Source of the DNA: Hyphomicrobium sp.
Lineage (GTDB): Bacteria > Pseudomonadota > Alphaproteobacteria > Rhizobiales > Hyphomicrobiaceae
Assembly (NCBI GenBank): GCA_002928735.1
Contig: PERL01000002.1
Location: 1-64,000, forward strand
Direction: 5' to 3'
DNA: 64,000 nt
Below the pieces are notes generated by a model. That model was not told where the DNA came from. It ran no database searches and saw only the letters and a program-made list of their open reading frames with translations. Positions 27,826 to 40,140 of this stretch are shown here, piece by piece (within the stretch, counting starts at the first letter, position 1; each line of letters begins with the position of its first letter). The translations under genes and the position numbers were made by a program.

Positions 27826-28734
27826 TCAGCCTCCCCCGGCGGGTGCTGCGGACGCAGCGCGGATGGCGATCTTGGACGGAGAGCGCAGATCGATGATTTG
27901 CCCCGGCTTGGCGACGAGGTCCGCGATCTGCGGTTCGGCAGCGAGGCGGGCAAGCGCGGAGGTTTCGCCGTCAGACGGCAAATGGATACGGCCGCCGCCG
28001 GTCAGTTCCAGCGTCCAGCGGCGGGCGGACAGGCGCTCGGCGCGGACGAGGCGGGATTTGATTGCGGGGTGGCGGTCGAGTGTGGTCATCAGGGCCGCGG
28101 CGGCCACGTTAGCGCCTTCGCCCGCAACGCGTGGCAGATCGAGAACGGCATCGCGCTTGACGGGGCCGAGCTGGCGGCCGGTTGCGTCCACCAGTTCGGC
28201 GCTGTCGCCCTGTTCCCAGACGGCAAACGGTTTGCGCTCGGTGACGCGGATGGCGAGTTGGCCCGGCCAGACGCGCGAAATCTCGACCGATTGCACCCAT
28301 GGCAGGCGCTCGAAACGCCGGCGAATGGCGTCCGGCTCGAAGCTTGCGAGCGAGCGGGCGGATTTGAGATCGAGGGCATCGAAGAGATCGGCGTCGGACG
28401 TGAAGCGGTGGCCGGTGAGCGAGACCTGTTCGATGCCGAAGCCGAGCGTGGTTGCGAGGCGATCGCGATCGAGCGCGCCGGTGCGTTGGGCGGCATAGGC
28501 CGCGGCGGCAGAGAGCGCGACGAAGGCGAGGCCCGCGAGCGTGCGGCCGGGGACACGGCGCTTGGCACGTGGGGCGGATTTTGCGGCAGGGTGGATGCGG
28601 CCTGGATCGTAGGCGTGGCCGAAGTCGAAGCGTTGGGGAGGCGTCGTTGGGTGTGGGCGCGGCGCGGGGGGCGCCTGCCAGTGTTCGTTCAGTTCTGAGC
28701 CTACCTCTGGCAACTCGCGTCCTCGGTGATCCAT
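27826..28734 (-). CDS. ftsQ: Cell division protein FtsQ
   Basis: FtsQ is a bitopic membrane protein that links the divisome to FtsB/FtsL. The 302 residues start at the ATG at 28734, inside the 3' end of ddlB, a common arrangement. A ~65-residue Pro/Arg-rich cytoplasmic region is followed by one membrane segment (LAGLAFVALSAAAAYAA, about 68-85). The POTRA domain comes next (IEQVSLTGHRFTSDADLFDAL), then the beta-domain (VQSVEISRVWPGQLAIRVTERKPFAVWEQG). The frame stays open to 28896 only as a shadow of ddlB. Confidence 0.93.
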   Translation of the reverse strand: MDHRGRELPEVGSELNEHWQAPPAPRPHPTTPPQRFDFGHAYDPGRIHPAAKSAPRAKRRVPGRTLAGLAFVALSAAAAYAAQRTGALDRDRLATTLGFGIEQVSLTGHRFTSDADLFDALDLKSARSLASFEPDAIRRRFERLPWVQSVEISRVWPGQLAIRVTERKPFAVWEQGDSAELVDATGRQLGPVKRDAVLDLPRVAGEGANVAAAALMTTLDRHPAIKSRLVRAERLSARRWTLELTGGGRIHLPSDGETSALARLAAEPQIADLVAKPGQIIDLRSPSKIAIRAASAAPAGGG

Positions 28735-29651
28735 CTGACGAGTTCGCCGAAGCTCCAGCCGGCGTGCTGCGCCAATTCTGGAACCAGCGATGTGCCCGTC
28801 ATGCCCGGCTGGGTGTTGACTTCGAGGCAAATGAGCTCGCCCGAACCACCCGGCGTATCGTCGTAACGGAAGTCGGCGCGCGAGACGCCCCGGCACCCGA
28901 GCGCCTGATGCGCCAGTCCCGTGTATTTCCGGACCAACTGGTAAACATCCGGTAAAACTTTGGCCGGAAGCTCGTGGATAGAGCCGCCGGGGGCGTATTT
29001 GGCTTCGAAATCGTAGAAGACGAGGCCGTCTTTCGGTTTGATCTCGATGACGTCGGTGACGAAGCCCCCGATGACGGCGCAGGTGAGTTCGCGGCCGGCG
29101 ACGTAGCGCTCGACCATCACGATGTCATCGGGCGCGCCGCCGGACAGGATAGCGTTGGACCATTCGTTGTTGCCGGGGCGGATGATGAGCACGCCGACGC
29201 TGGAGCCTTCGTCGACGGGTTTGACGACATAGGGCGGCGGCAGGGCGTGGGCCGTTGCGGCCTCAGTGCGGGTGAGGATGCGAGCTTCGGCGACGGGGAC
29301 GCCGGCGGGCTTCATGACGGCCTTGGCGCGCTCCTTGTGCATGGCGAGCGCGGAGGCCAGCACGCCGGAGTGCGTGTAGGGGATTTCCAGGCATTCGAGG
29401 ATGCCCTGGATGCAGCCGTCTTCGCCGAAGCGGCCGTGGAGCGCGTTGAAGGCAAGGTCGGGTTTGAGGGCTGAGAGTGTGGCGGAGATGTTGCGATCGA
29501 CATCAACGCGGGTGACGCGATAGCCCTCGCCTTCCAGCGCATCGGCGACGGCGGCGCCTGACCTCAGACTGACGGGACGTTCGGCGGACCAGCCGCCCAT
29601 GAGGACGGCGACGTGGCCGTGCGTGCGGGCGGGCGCGGTGCCGAGTGTCAT
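28701..29651 (-). CDS. ddlB: D-alanine-D-alanine ligase
   Basis: Ddl joins two D-alanines for the peptidoglycan stem peptide, using ATP. From the ATG at 29651 it is 316 residues, with the ATP-grasp fold in order. [19 protein letters not shown] forms the N-terminal D-Ala site and [27 protein letters not shown] and RELTCAVIG lie in the middle. [25 protein letters not shown] carries the magnesium-binding residues. The start overlaps the murB stop as ATGA (29648-29651), so expression is coupled. It overlaps the ftsQ start by 34 bases. Confidence 0.97.
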   Translation of the reverse strand: MTLGTAPARTHGHVAVLMGGWSAERPVSLRSGAAVADALEGEGYRVTRVDVDRNISATLSALKPDLAFNALHGRFGEDGCIQGILECLEIPYTHSGVLASALAMHKERAKAVMKPAGVPVAEARILTRTEAATAHALPPPYVVKPVDEGSSVGVLIIRPGNNEWSNAILSGGAPDDIVMVERYVAGRELTCAVIGGFVTDVIEIKPKDGLVFYDFEAKYAPGGSIHELPAKVLPDVYQLVRKYTGLAHQALGCRGVSRADFRYDDTPGGSGELICLEVNTQPGMTGTSLVPELAQHAGWSFGELVRWITEDASCQR

Positions 29652-30613
29652 GATGCGTTCTCTTGCAGGGCGAGACCTTCGCCGGTGGGGCGGCCGTCCT
29701 TGGGTTCGCCGAGGCGGATGATTTCCCATTCGAGCGTGACGCCGGAGGCGGCCTTGACGCGCGCGCGGACGGTTTCGCCCAGCGTTTCGACATCCTCGCC
29801 CGACGCCTTGTTGTCGTTGATGAGGAAGTTGCAGTGCATCTCAGAAACTTTGGCGCCGCCGACGCGGAAGCCGCGGCAGCCGGCGGCGTCGACGAGTTTC
29901 CAGGCGCTGTTGCCGGGCGGGTTTTTGAAGGTGGAGCCGCCGGTGCGTTCGCGCACGGGCTGGTTCTTCTCGCGATAGTCGGCGACCTCATCCATCTCTT
30001 TTTGGATTTCGTCAGGGTCGCCGGGTTTTCCTTCATAGGTCGCTTGGGTGAAGATCCAGTCCGATGGAATGCCGCAATGGCGGTAGGTGAATTTCATGTC
30101 GGCGAGCGACAGCACGTGGATGTTGCCCTGGCGGTCGACGGCGCGGGCTTCGATGAACACGTCCTTGGTTTCGGTGCCGTGCGCGCCGGCATTCATGCGC
30201 AGCGCGCCGCCGATGGACCCCGGAATGCCGCGATAGAACGAGAGACCGGCGATGCCGGCTTCGGCGGCGGCGCGGGCGACTTTGACGTCGGGCACGGCGG
30301 TGCCGGCGGTGAGGCGCGTCCCTTCGGTGGTGATTTCGTTGAAGCCGCGGCCGAGGCGGATGACGACGCCGGGGACGCCGCCGTCACGGACGAGTAGGTT
30401 CGATCCCAGCCCGACGACGAAGACGGGGATATCGGGACCGATGTTTTTCAGGAAGTAGGCCAGATCGGCTTCGTCGGCGGGGGCGAATAGAACCTGCGCG
30501 GGGCCGCCGACGCGAAACCACGTGATTTCGGAGAGCGGCGCATTGGCGGTGAGGCGGCCGCGCAGGTCCGGCATGCGGGCCTTCAGGTCGCCGGTGATGT
30601 CGGGAAAGCTCAT
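29648..30613 (-). CDS. murB: UDP-N-acetylenolpyruvoylglucosamine reductase
   Basis: MurB reduces UDP-GlcNAc-enolpyruvate to UDP-MurNAc with NADPH and bound FAD. The 321 residues contain the FAD-binding region ([21 protein letters not shown], then [25 protein letters not shown]), the [20 protein letters not shown] block, the catalytic Ser in [10 protein letters not shown] and a C-terminal [19 protein letters not shown]. It is of the type I/II form with a short third domain. It follows murC after 25 bases and overlaps ddlB by four. Confidence 0.97.
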   Translation of the reverse strand: MSFPDITGDLKARMPDLRGRLTANAPLSEITWFRVGGPAQVLFAPADEADLAYFLKNIGPDIPVFVVGLGSNLLVRDGGVPGVVIRLGRGFNEITTEGTRLTAGTAVPDVKVARAAAEAGIAGLSFYRGIPGSIGGALRMNAGAHGTETKDVFIEARAVDRQGNIHVLSLADMKFTYRHCGIPSDWIFTQATYEGKPGDPDEIQKEMDEVADYREKNQPVRERTGGSTFKNPPGNSAWKLVDAAGCRGFRVGGAKVSEMHCNFLINDNKASGEDVETLGETVRARVKAASGVTLEWEIIRLGEPKDGRPTGEGLALQENAS

Positions 30614-30638
30614 CGGGTTTCGGCCTTGAGAAGTCCGC

Positions 30639-32060
30639 TTATTCGGCGGCCTGGGCGGAGAGCCATTGCGGCAGCGACGCGGCCCACTCGGTCGACGTGC
30701 CGGCGCCGAGGCAAACTACCATGTCGCCGGGGCGGCCGTAGCGGCGCAGCAGGGGCACGATGTCGGCGGGGTGATCGACGGAGGTAACGGCGCGGTGGCC
30801 GGTGGCGCGGATACCTTCGGCCAGCGTATGCTGGTCAATGCCCTCGATGGGCGCTTCGCCGGCGGAATAGAGCGGGGCGACGATGACGCTGTCGGCATCG
30901 CGGAAGCAATTGCAGAACTCGCCGAAGAGATCGCGCACGCGCGTGAAACGATGCGGTTCGCAGACGGCGATGACGCGGCCCTTGGTTCCGGCGCGGGCGG
31001 CCTGGAGGACGGCTGCGATCTCAATGGGGTGATGGCCGTAATCGTCGTAGATCTGGATGCCGTTCCACTGGCCGGTGGGCTGGAAGCGGCGCTTGACGCC
31101 GGAGAACTCGGCGAGGCCTGCACGGATCACATCGTCGGCGATGCCGGCTTCGGCAGCGACGGCAATCGCCGCGAGCGCATTCAGTGCGTTGTGGTGGCCG
31201 GGAACGGGCACCTGCCAACCGGAGATTTTGCGCGCGCCACCTTTAACGCGGGCGGACAATTCGGCATCGAAAATGGTCGTGAAGCCGTTCTGGTGCGACG
31301 AAATCAGACGCAAGTCGGCGCCTTCGGAGACGCCGTAGGTGAGGAGGCGGCGGCCGTCGCGGCGCATGTCGAGACGCTCGATCATCTGGCGGACGACGGG
31401 ATGATCGATGCAGGTGACGGCGAGGCCGTAGAAGGGAATGTTGCGATAGAAGGCGGCGTATTCGGCGTGCATGTTCTCGACGGACTTGAAGTAGTCGAGG
31501 TGCTCGGGGTCGATGTTGGTGACGATGCCGATTTCGGTGGGGAGGCGCACGAAGGTGCCGTCGCTTTCGTCGGCTTCAACGATCATCCAGCGGCCTTTGC
31601 CGAGGCGGGCGTTTGAGCCCCAGGCGTTGATGATACCGCCGGTGATGACGGTGGGATCGGTGCCGGCTTTTTCGAAGATGGTAGAGACGAGCGAGGTGGT
31701 CGTTGTTTTCCCGTGGGTGCCGGTGACGGAGATGGTTGAATAAAGGCGCATCAGCTCGGCCAACGCTTCGGCGCGGCGGATGATGGTGAGGCCCTTCTGG
31801 CGGGCGGCCTCGAGTTCCGGGTTGCCGGGTTTGACGGCGGTGGAGATGATGACGTTTTTGGCGCCGATGAGGTTGATGGCGTCGTGGCCGATGAAGACGC
31901 GCACGCCCTTGGCGCGCAGGCGGCGGACGTTGGCGCTTTCCTTCTGATCGCTGCCCTGGACGGCGAAGCCCTTGGCAAGCAGGATCTCGGCGATGGCACT
32001 CATGCCGATGCCGCCGATGCCGATGATGTGAAAGGTGCCTGCTTCGCGGGGTATTTGCAT
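30639..32060 (-). CDS. murC: UDP-N-acetylmuramate-L-alanine ligase
   Basis: MurC adds L-alanine to UDP-MurNAc, the first amino acid of the stem peptide. The 473 residues carry the N-terminal UDP-binding [14 protein letters not shown] (about 14-27), the Mur-ligase P-loop GTHGKT at 114-119, [31 protein letters not shown] in the central domain, and the C-terminal domain motif [11 protein letters not shown] with [14 protein letters not shown]. The ATG at 32060 places the glycine-rich loop as in homologues. A 72-base gap separates it from murG upstream. Confidence 0.97.
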   Translation of the reverse strand: MQIPREAGTFHIIGIGGIGMSAIAEILLAKGFAVQGSDQKESANVRRLRAKGVRVFIGHDAINLIGAKNVIISTAVKPGNPELEAARQKGLTIIRRAEALAELMRLYSTISVTGTHGKTTTTSLVSTIFEKAGTDPTVITGGIINAWGSNARLGKGRWMIVEADESDGTFVRLPTEIGIVTNIDPEHLDYFKSVENMHAEYAAFYRNIPFYGLAVTCIDHPVVRQMIERLDMRRDGRRLLTYGVSEGADLRLISSHQNGFTTIFDAELSARVKGGARKISGWQVPVPGHHNALNALAAIAVAAEAGIADDVIRAGLAEFSGVKRRFQPTGQWNGIQIYDDYGHHPIEIAAVLQAARAGTKGRVIAVCEPHRFTRVRDLFGEFCNCFRDADSVIVAPLYSAGEAPIEGIDQHTLAEGIRATGHRAVTSVDHPADIVPLLRRYGRPGDMVVCLGAGTSTEWAASLPQWLSAQAAE

Positions 32061-32132
32061 CGTGGTGTCTAACGTCCCGTCATTCGTTTCAAGGAACCCA
32101 GCGCTTCAAGGAGCCCGGCCCGGCGATTGAAT

Positions 32133-33263
32133 TCAGCCTAGGCGCTTCGACGCTGTGGCCGTGGCAGACCCCGCAAGCTCTTCTACCAGTGACGCGAGCC
32201 GTACAACGGCGTCCGGCCGGCCTTGCTTCCTGGCACACTGTGCTGCTTCGCGAAGCGCGGCGCCACCCTCCATGAGCCGCGCGATCTCCCCCGACAATCT
32301 TTCCGGGCTCAGTGTCTTTTGTTCGATACACCAAGCACCGCCCGATTCGGCAAGCTGGGTGGCATTTTGCAGCTGATCGTTGTCGAGGGAATGCGGCAAG
32401 GGCACCAGGATGGATGGCCGTCCGATGACGGTTAACTCGGCGACGGATGAGGCCCCGGCGCGGCCGATCACAAGGTGACTTGCGGCCATTCGGGCCGGCA
32501 GGTCTTTGAAAAAGGGCGCGATTTCGGTGGCGATGCCGGCGTCCGCGTAGGCGGCCTTGACCCGGGCAACGTCTTCCTCGCGGGCTTGCTGAACAACGTT
32601 TATCCGGGATTTGAGGCCTGCAGGGAGGAGCGCGAGGGCGGGTGGGACCGCGTCGGAAAAGTAACGGGCGCCCTGGCTACCGCCGAAAACGAGCAGGTGG
32701 AAGGGGCCGTTGGGCTCAAGGGCGGGATAAGGCGACGTCGCCGCTTCGATAACGATGCCGCGGACCGGGTTGCCGGTGAAACGAGCTTTTGCCGCGAGCG
32801 GGCCGTCGAGAAACTTGGTGTGCTCGAAGGACGTGGCAATGGCGTCGACACGGGCTGCCAGCATCTTGTTGGCGCGGCCGAGCACGGCGTTCTGCTCGTG
32901 CAGCATGGTTGGGATACCCGACTGGCGGGCGGCCAGGAGCGGCGGGAACGTGGGATAGCCGCCGAAACCGACGACGACCGCGGGGCTGATCTTTTTCATC
33001 AGCTTACGGGCAGCGAGGAGGCCGCGCGCGAGGGTGAAGCCGGTTTTGGCTATTGCCGCGGGGGATTTGGAGGCCAGCGTTGCGGAGGGGACCTGATGGA
33101 CGGCGCGCGCGGGGAAGCCGGTGCCGTAGCGGTCGCCGCGCATGTCGGTCACGAGGTCGACGGTGTAGCCGCGGCGGCCCAGTTCTTCGGCAAGCGCGAA
33201 GGCTGGAAACAGGTGGCCGCCAGTGCCTCCGGCGGCGAGCAGAATGGTGCGGTTACGGTCCAT
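32133..33263 (-). CDS. murG: Lipid II synthase (UDP-GlcNAc transferase) MurG
   Basis: MurG transfers GlcNAc to lipid I on the inner face of the membrane, giving lipid II. From the ATG at 33263 it is 376 residues. GGTGGHLFP (12-20) is the N-terminal lipid-I-binding glycine loop, VVGFGGYPTFPPLLAA is the second, and LVFGGSQGARYFSDAVPPAL begins the donor domain, with HLVIGRAGASSVAELTVIGRPSILVPLPHSLDNDQLQNA as the UDP-GlcNAc site. In-frame starts at 33296 and 33305 would lengthen the leader by 11-14 residues; I chose the one nearest the conserved start. Confidence 0.96.
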   Translation of the reverse strand: MDRNRTILLAAGGTGGHLFPAFALAEELGRRGYTVDLVTDMRGDRYGTGFPARAVHQVPSATLASKSPAAIAKTGFTLARGLLAARKLMKKISPAVVVGFGGYPTFPPLLAARQSGIPTMLHEQNAVLGRANKMLAARVDAIATSFEHTKFLDGPLAAKARFTGNPVRGIVIEAATSPYPALEPNGPFHLLVFGGSQGARYFSDAVPPALALLPAGLKSRINVVQQAREEDVARVKAAYADAGIATEIAPFFKDLPARMAASHLVIGRAGASSVAELTVIGRPSILVPLPHSLDNDQLQNATQLAESGGAWCIEQKTLSPERLSGEIARLMEGGAALREAAQCARKQGRPDAVVRLASLVEELAGSATATASKRLG

Positions 33264-33339
33264 GGCGTCGTGGGGTCCCCCATCTTTGCCGCTCATCGCA
33301 GCCAAACACGGCCGTTTCTGGTCCGGTTTGGGGGCGCGA

Positions 33340-34442
33340 TCAAGCGGCGCGGCGACGCGTCAAAGCCAACAGCATGCCGAGCGTAGTGGAGATGGCCAGC
33401 GTCGAGGAGCCACCGGCGGACAGGAAGGGCAGCGTGATGCCCTTGGCAGGTAGCAGGCCGACGTTGACGCCCATGTTGAACAGGGCCTGCAGGCCGAAGA
33501 CCAGCGCTAAACCAATGATACCGAGTTTGACGGCGGGATCGGGTTCCTGGCCGGCGCGGTAGAGGGCGCGTAGCACGATAAAGCCGAACAGCAGAACGAT
33601 CGCTAGGCAGGCGATGGCGCCATACTCTTCGGCGATGACGGCGAAGATGAAGTCGGTGTGGGCGTCGGGGAGCGATGTCTTAATGGTGCCTTCGCCGGGG
33701 CCGCGACCGAAGAAGCCGCCTTGCGTGAACGATTGCAGCGCGCGATCGACCTGACTGTTGTCGCCGGGGGCGGGATCGAGAAAGCGGTCTACACGCGCTT
33801 CGACGTGGGGGAAGGTCACGTACGCGCCACCGATGGCGGCGAGTCCGAGCAGGAGGATCGCGGCGGCATAAATGAGCGGCTGACCGGAGACGAAGAACAG
33901 CGCCCCCCAGACGATGCTCAAGAGGAGCGTCTGGCCGACATCGGGTTGCAGCACCAGGAACAAGGCGACCACCGCATAGAGCAGGATGGCCAGCCAGAGG
34001 CCAGGCATGTCGGGACGTTTACGGGCTTCTGCGAGCAGCCAGGCTGAGATGACGACGAAAGCCGGTTTAAGGAATTCGGATGGTTGGAGAGAGTGCCCGG
34101 CAAGTGAGAGCCAGCGGCGGGCGCCGTTGATTTCTTTGCCGGTGAAATAGACGGCAACCAACCCGGCGAGGGCGACGACCAACAGCCCGAGTGCTACGCG
34201 GCGTGTTTCGCGCGTCGTCAGGAATGAGAGCGTGACGAGAAGGAGCGCGCCCAGCGCAGAGAAGATGACGTGGCGCTCGACGAAGTAGTAGGCGGGCAAG
34301 CCCTTTTTGAGGGCGACAGAGGGACTGGCGGCGAGCGAGAAAACGAGACCGGCGCCGACGAGGACGAGAATTGCGATCAGCAGCACATGATCGACCGTGA
34401 ACCACCATCCGGCTAAGCGGCTGCGGTCTTCGCGAGAGAAGC

Positions 34443-34446
<4 letters not shown>
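33340..34446 (-). CDS. ftsW: Septal peptidoglycan polymerase FtsW (SEDS family)
   Basis: FtsW polymerises lipid II at the septum together with its partner FtsI. The 368 residues are polytopic, with about ten membrane segments. SEDS hallmarks are GARRWL near residue 115, the PSEFLKPAFV motif, LLQPDVGQTLL with the essential acidic residue, and DAHTDFIFAVIAEEYG. The C-terminal region GLLPAKGITLPFLSAGGSS is also diagnostic. The ATG at 34446 overlaps the murD stop as ATGA. The frame reaching back to 34629 is antisense-like shadow of murD. Its partner FtsI is not encoded in this window. Confidence 0.96.
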
Positions 34447-35819
<1,373 letters not shown>

Positions 35820-35825
35820 CGAACG

Positions 35826-36908
35826 CTACCGCAGCTTCAAGGTGGCGAGGCCGACGAGTGCCAGAATGACGGAAATGATCCAAAAGCGCACGACGACGGT
35901 GCTTTCCTGCCAGCCCTTCTGCTCGAAGTGGTGGTGCAGGGGGGCCATGCGGAAGACGCGCTTGCCGGTTAGCTTGAAGGACGCGACCTGGATGACGACC
36001 GAGAGCGTTTCGAGAACGAAGAGCCCGCCGACGATGGCGAGCACAATCTCGTGCTTGGTTGCCACCGCGATGGCACCCAGCGCGCCGCCGAGCGCCAGCG
36101 AGCCCGTATCGCCCATGAAGATCATGGCGGGCGGGGCGTTGAACCAGAGGAAGCCGAGCCCCGCGCCGATGAGGGCGCCGCAGATGACGGCGAGTTCGGC
36201 GGTGCCGGCGACGTAGTGGATCTGGAGGTGGGTTGCGAATTTCTCCGAGCCGATCAGGTAGGCGATCAATCCGAACGTAGTGGCGGCGATCATGACGGGC
36301 ACGATGGCGAGGCCGTCGAGGCCGTCCGTCAGGTTGACCGCATTGCCGGCGCCAGCAATGACGAGCATGCCCGCAAGGATAAAGAGCGGGCCCAGATAGA
36401 TCAGCGTGTCCTTGAAAAAGGGCACGGCGAGCTGGCCGGCGAGGGCAGGTGCTGAGAGCGACATGATCGCCCAGGCGGCGAAGGCGGCGACGAGCAGTTC
36501 GAGCCCGAGGCGGGCCTTGCCGCCAAAACCGCTGGCGTGCTGCTTGGTCACCTTCAGGTAGTCGTCGTAGAAGCCGATGGCGCCGTATGAGAGCGTCACG
36601 CCGAGGACGATCCACATGTACATGTTGGACCAGTCGGACCACATGAGCGTGGAGAACGTCACGCTGGCCAGGATCATCAAACCGCCCATGGTCGGCGTGC
36701 CGCGTTTGGCGAGATGCGTTATGGGGCCGTCTTCTCGGATCGGCTGACCTTTGCCCTGCTTAAGCCGCAACAAATCGATGATCGCGGGACCGAAGAGCAG
36801 TACGAACAGGAGCGCTGTGAAGATCGCGCCGCCGGTGCGGAAGGTGATATAGCGAAATACGTTGAGCAGACCGATCTGGTCGCCGAACTGGCCCAGCTCA
36901 TAGAGCAT
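35826..36908 (-). CDS. mraY: Phospho-N-acetylmuramoyl-pentapeptide transferase
   Basis: MraY attaches the UDP-MurNAc-pentapeptide to undecaprenyl phosphate, giving lipid I. From the ATG at 36908 it is 360 residues with ten membrane segments. Diagnostic loops are [17 protein letters not shown], the aspartates in [21 protein letters not shown] with magnesium-binding Asp, [15 protein letters not shown], and the [11 protein letters not shown] histidine loop. The upstream frame to 37073 is Arg-rich and not conserved. Confidence 0.97.
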   Translation of the reverse strand: MLYELGQFGDQIGLLNVFRYITFRTGGAIFTALLFVLLFGPAIIDLLRLKQGKGQPIREDGPITHLAKRGTPTMGGLMILASVTFSTLMWSDWSNMYMWIVLGVTLSYGAIGFYDDYLKVTKQHASGFGGKARLGLELLVAAFAAWAIMSLSAPALAGQLAVPFFKDTLIYLGPLFILAGMLVIAGAGNAVNLTDGLDGLAIVPVMIAATTFGLIAYLIGSEKFATHLQIHYVAGTAELAVICGALIGAGLGFLWFNAPPAMIFMGDTGSLALGGALGAIAVATKHEIVLAIVGGLFVLETLSVVIQVASFKLTGKRVFRMAPLHHHFEQKGWQESTVVVRFWIISVILALVGLATLKLR

Positions 36909-36966
36909 GCGTGTCGTCTCCCCCTCCCCGCGGCGCGGCCAGCGGCTGCGCCGGGATTTCTTTAGC

Positions 36967-38448
36967 CTACTCCGCCGGACCTGTCTCTGCCGGGGTGGTG
37001 CGAACCCACTTTGCCTCGATAGCAGCGACCAGACGCCCCATCTTTGAGCCGTTCGAGCCTTTGACCATGACAACGTCTCCGGGCTGAAGCATGGCGAGAA
37101 GGTGCGGTTCTAAATCCGCCGAGGACGCGGCCCAGGCGCCGCGGCGGGCGGCCGGAACCTGTTCGTAGAGATGCTGCATGTTCGGACCGGCGGCGAAGAG
37201 CAGGTCGACGCCGGTGGCATCTATCGCGTCTTGGAGCCCTGCATGGAGGGCAGGAGACTCGGGGCCCAGCTCCAGCATGTCGCCGAGGACGGCGATGCGG
37301 CGCGGATAGGCCGTGCGCGGCAGAGACGGCAGGACCGAAAGGGCAGCGCGCATGGACGCCGGGTTGGCGTTGTAGCTTTCGTCGATGAGGAGGATTTCGC
37401 CGCCGCCGTTGAGCAACAGCCGCGTGCGCGAACCGCGTCCGGGTGGCGGAGAGAAGGCGGCGAGAGCTGCCAGACCGGCGGGCGTGGCGGCGCCGGTTGC
37501 ATCAAGCGCGGCGGTGACGAACAGCGCGTTCATGACCATGTGCAGGCCGACGGTGCCGATGGAGAAGGGCAGCGTGCCGCGGTGGCCGGCGCGGATGACC
37601 TCGCCCTGGCTTGCTGTTGCGGTCATCTGGCAGGCGGCGAGTGCAACCACATCATCGACGGCGAATTTTGCGATGGCATCGGCGGGCTGCTGATCCTTCG
37701 TGATGCCGGTGATGTGGACATGGCGGGTGCGCGCCGAAGCAATGAGGCGGGCGGCATGGCGGTTATCGAGATTGATGAGCGCGGTGCCGCTCGGTTCAAG
37801 ACCTGTGAAGATCTCGGCTTTCGCGTCGGCGATGCCTTCCTCGTTGGCGAAGTTTTCGATGTGGGCGTTTTCGACGGTGGTGATAAGCGCCACGTGCGGG
37901 CGGACCATACCCGTCAGCGGTGTGATTTCGCCGGCGTGGTTCATGCCGATTTCGAAGATTGCGTAGCGCGTCGTGGCGGGCATGCGGGCGAGGGTGAGCG
38001 GAACGCCCCAATGGTTGTTGTAGGATTTTTCCGAGGCATGTGTCGGCCCCAGCGCCTGGAACGCGAGGCGCAACATTTCCTTGGTCGTTGTTTTGCCGAC
38101 GCTGCCGGTGACGGCGATGACGCGGGCGTCAGTTGCCAAGCGCGCGCGGGCGGCGCGGCCGATGGATTCGAGAGCGAGAAGAGTGTCAGCGGTGCGGATC
38201 AGGGCGCCATCGCCGGGCTTGGCGGCGTAGGTGTCCGAGACGATGGCGGCGGCGGCGCCTTTGGCAAAGGCGGCGGAGACGAAATCGTGGCCGTCGCGCT
38301 GATCCTTCAAGGCGATGAAAACGTCGCCGGGCTCGATGGTGCGGGTGTCGATGGAGAAGCCGGTCATGGGGCCAGCGGGCGACCCGGACGCGGTGGCACC
38401 TGCGGCTGCAACGAGGCTTTCGAAAGACCAGAGGGGATGGGTCGTCAT
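36967..38448 (-). CDS. murF: UDP-N-acetylmuramoyl-tripeptide-D-alanyl-D-alanine ligase
   Basis: MurF adds the D-Ala-D-Ala dipeptide and completes the UDP-MurNAc-pentapeptide. The 493 residues contain [16 protein letters not shown] (about 32-47), the P-loop [12 protein letters not shown] at 115-126, [13 protein letters not shown], the [11 protein letters not shown] block, and the C-terminal [18 protein letters not shown]. It overlaps murE by four bases (ATGA at 38445-38448), and mraY starts 59 bases downstream. Confidence 0.97.
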   Translation of the reverse strand: MTTHPLWSFESLVAAAGATASGSPAGPMTGFSIDTRTIEPGDVFIALKDQRDGHDFVSAAFAKGAAAAIVSDTYAAKPGDGALIRTADTLLALESIGRAARARLATDARVIAVTGSVGKTTTKEMLRLAFQALGPTHASEKSYNNHWGVPLTLARMPATTRYAIFEIGMNHAGEITPLTGMVRPHVALITTVENAHIENFANEEGIADAKAEIFTGLEPSGTALINLDNRHAARLIASARTRHVHITGITKDQQPADAIAKFAVDDVVALAACQMTATASQGEVIRAGHRGTLPFSIGTVGLHMVMNALFVTAALDATGAATPAGLAALAAFSPPPGRGSRTRLLLNGGGEILLIDESYNANPASMRAALSVLPSLPRTAYPRRIAVLGDMLELGPESPALHAGLQDAIDATGVDLLFAAGPNMQHLYEQVPAARRGAWAASSADLEPHLLAMLQPGDVVMVKGSNGSKMGRLVAAIEAKWVRTTPAETGPAE

Positions 38449-39890
38449 AGGGCTCCCAGTGCCTCCGCCAGGACGTCGTGATCGGAGAACGGAAGCACCG
38501 TTTCCCCCACGATCTGGCCGGTTTCGTGGCCTTTGCCGGCGACGAGCACGACGTCACCCGGGCCCATCATGGCGACGGCTGAGCGGATGGCTTCGGCGCG
38601 GTCGCCGATTTCGGTGGCTCCTGCCGCGCCGGCGAGAACCTCAACGCGAATGGCTGAGGCGGTCTCGGTGCGTGGATTGTCGTCGGTGACGATGACCACG
38701 TCGGATTTTTCAGCGGCGATGCGGCCCATGATCGGGCGTTTGCCGCGGTCGCGGTCGCCGCCGCAGCCGAAGACGCAGATGAGGCGGCCCGTGGCGAAGG
38801 GGCGGCAGGCGTCGAGGGCTGCGGCGAGCGCTTCGGGCTTGTGGGCGTAGTCGACGACGCCGAGGCCGCCGTTGCGTTCGCCAATGATTTCGAGGCGGCC
38901 TTTGACGCCTTTGAGCGTGGCGAGCGCGGCAAGGACGGGGGCGGGGTCTTCTCCCGTTGCGATGGCCAGCGCGCTGGCGACGAGCGCGTTTTCGACCTGA
39001 TAGGCGCCGACGAGTGGGAGATCGACGATTGTTGTGTGCCCTCCGGCTGTCAAGGTCAGTCGTTGGGCGAAGCCGGTTGCCTCTGCCTTATCTAGTTTGA
39101 TGGTCTCGCCGCTGCGGCCGACGGTGAGAACGGGGCGGCCCGAGCGGCGGGCAACGGCTTCGGCTTCGGCTGCATAAGCTCCGTCGCGGTTGATGATCGC
39201 GGGGCGGTCCGGCGGCAGGAGGTTTTCGAACAGGCGCATCTTGGCGGCGAAGTAATCTTCGACGGTGGGATGATAGTCCATGTGATCGCGGCCGAGGTTG
39301 GTGAACGCGGCGGCGGCGATGGTTACGCCATCGAGCCGGTGCTGGTCGAGGCCGTGGGACGAGGCTTCCATGGCGAGGTGCGTTACGCCTTCGCGCGCGA
39401 GGCTGGCTAGCGTCTTGTGCAGGGACACGGGGTCGGGCGTCGTCAGCGAGCCATAGATAGTGGTTTTGGGCGAGACGACGCCGATGGTGCCGAGAGACGC
39501 GGCCTCGCGTCCGCAGGCGGCGAAGATCTGGCGGGTGAATTCGGCGACAGAGGTTTTGCCGCTGGTGCCCGTGACGGCGACGACGGTTGCGGGCTGGCCG
39601 GCGTAGATGCGGGCGGCGATACTGGCCAATGCGACGCGCGGGTCGGGCGTGCGCAGGACGGGGATCGTGAGGCCCAGGGGCACGGCTGCGCCGACGGCTG
39701 CGATGGCGGCGACGGCACCACGGGCTGCGGCGTCGGCGATGTAGCGGCCGCCGTCGGCCTTGGTGCCGGGGATGGCGATGAAGAGGTCACCTGGAGTGAC
39801 GGTGCGGCTATCGGCGGTCACGCCGGTCACCGCGAGGGCTGCGGCATCCGGCGGCACGGTGATTAGGGCTGAGAGGTCGGAGAGCCGCAT
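38445..39890 (-). CDS. murE: UDP-MurNAc-L-Ala-D-Glu:meso-diaminopimelate ligase
   Basis: MurE adds the third residue of the stem peptide. From the ATG at 39890 it is 481 residues with DSRTVTPGDLFIAIPG near 28-42, the P-loop GTSGKT at 108-113, MEASSHGLDQHR, and the DNPR motif near residue 405. DNPR binds meso-diaminopimelate, so this is the Gram-negative type and not the lysine type. The frame continues to 40406 but that part is antisense to the FecR-domain gene and is rejected. It is the first gene of the cluster here; ftsI, ftsL, rsmH and mraZ do not precede it. Confidence 0.96.
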   Translation of the reverse strand: MRLSDLSALITVPPDAAALAVTGVTADSRTVTPGDLFIAIPGTKADGGRYIADAAARGAVAAIAAVGAAVPLGLTIPVLRTPDPRVALASIAARIYAGQPATVVAVTGTSGKTSVAEFTRQIFAACGREAASLGTIGVVSPKTTIYGSLTTPDPVSLHKTLASLAREGVTHLAMEASSHGLDQHRLDGVTIAAAAFTNLGRDHMDYHPTVEDYFAAKMRLFENLLPPDRPAIINRDGAYAAEAEAVARRSGRPVLTVGRSGETIKLDKAEATGFAQRLTLTAGGHTTIVDLPLVGAYQVENALVASALAIATGEDPAPVLAALATLKGVKGRLEIIGERNGGLGVVDYAHKPEALAAALDACRPFATGRLICVFGCGGDRDRGKRPIMGRIAAEKSDVVIVTDDNPRTETASAIRVEVLAGAAGATEIGDRAEAIRSAVAMMGPGDVVLVAGKGHETGQIVGETVLPFSDHDVLAEALGAL

Positions 39891-40140
39891 CGCTGGCCTT
39901 TTGAACGGCGCTGTTGGGAGGTGCGCACGCGAACCGGACGCTGCCGGTTTATGGCGCGCCGCCCGATCCGTCAAACACAGTCGCTGGACCGCCAAAACAG
40001 GGGCTTTGAGGCCACGCCGTCCGCACAAGTCGCACCTCAATCGCGCTTTGAGTTGCACAGGTGCCGAATCAAAGACTAGCCCCCAGGGGTAGGGTTTTAA
40101 TTTTCGGTTTCGCCGTTCTCGTTTGAACAAAGGGTAGTTC

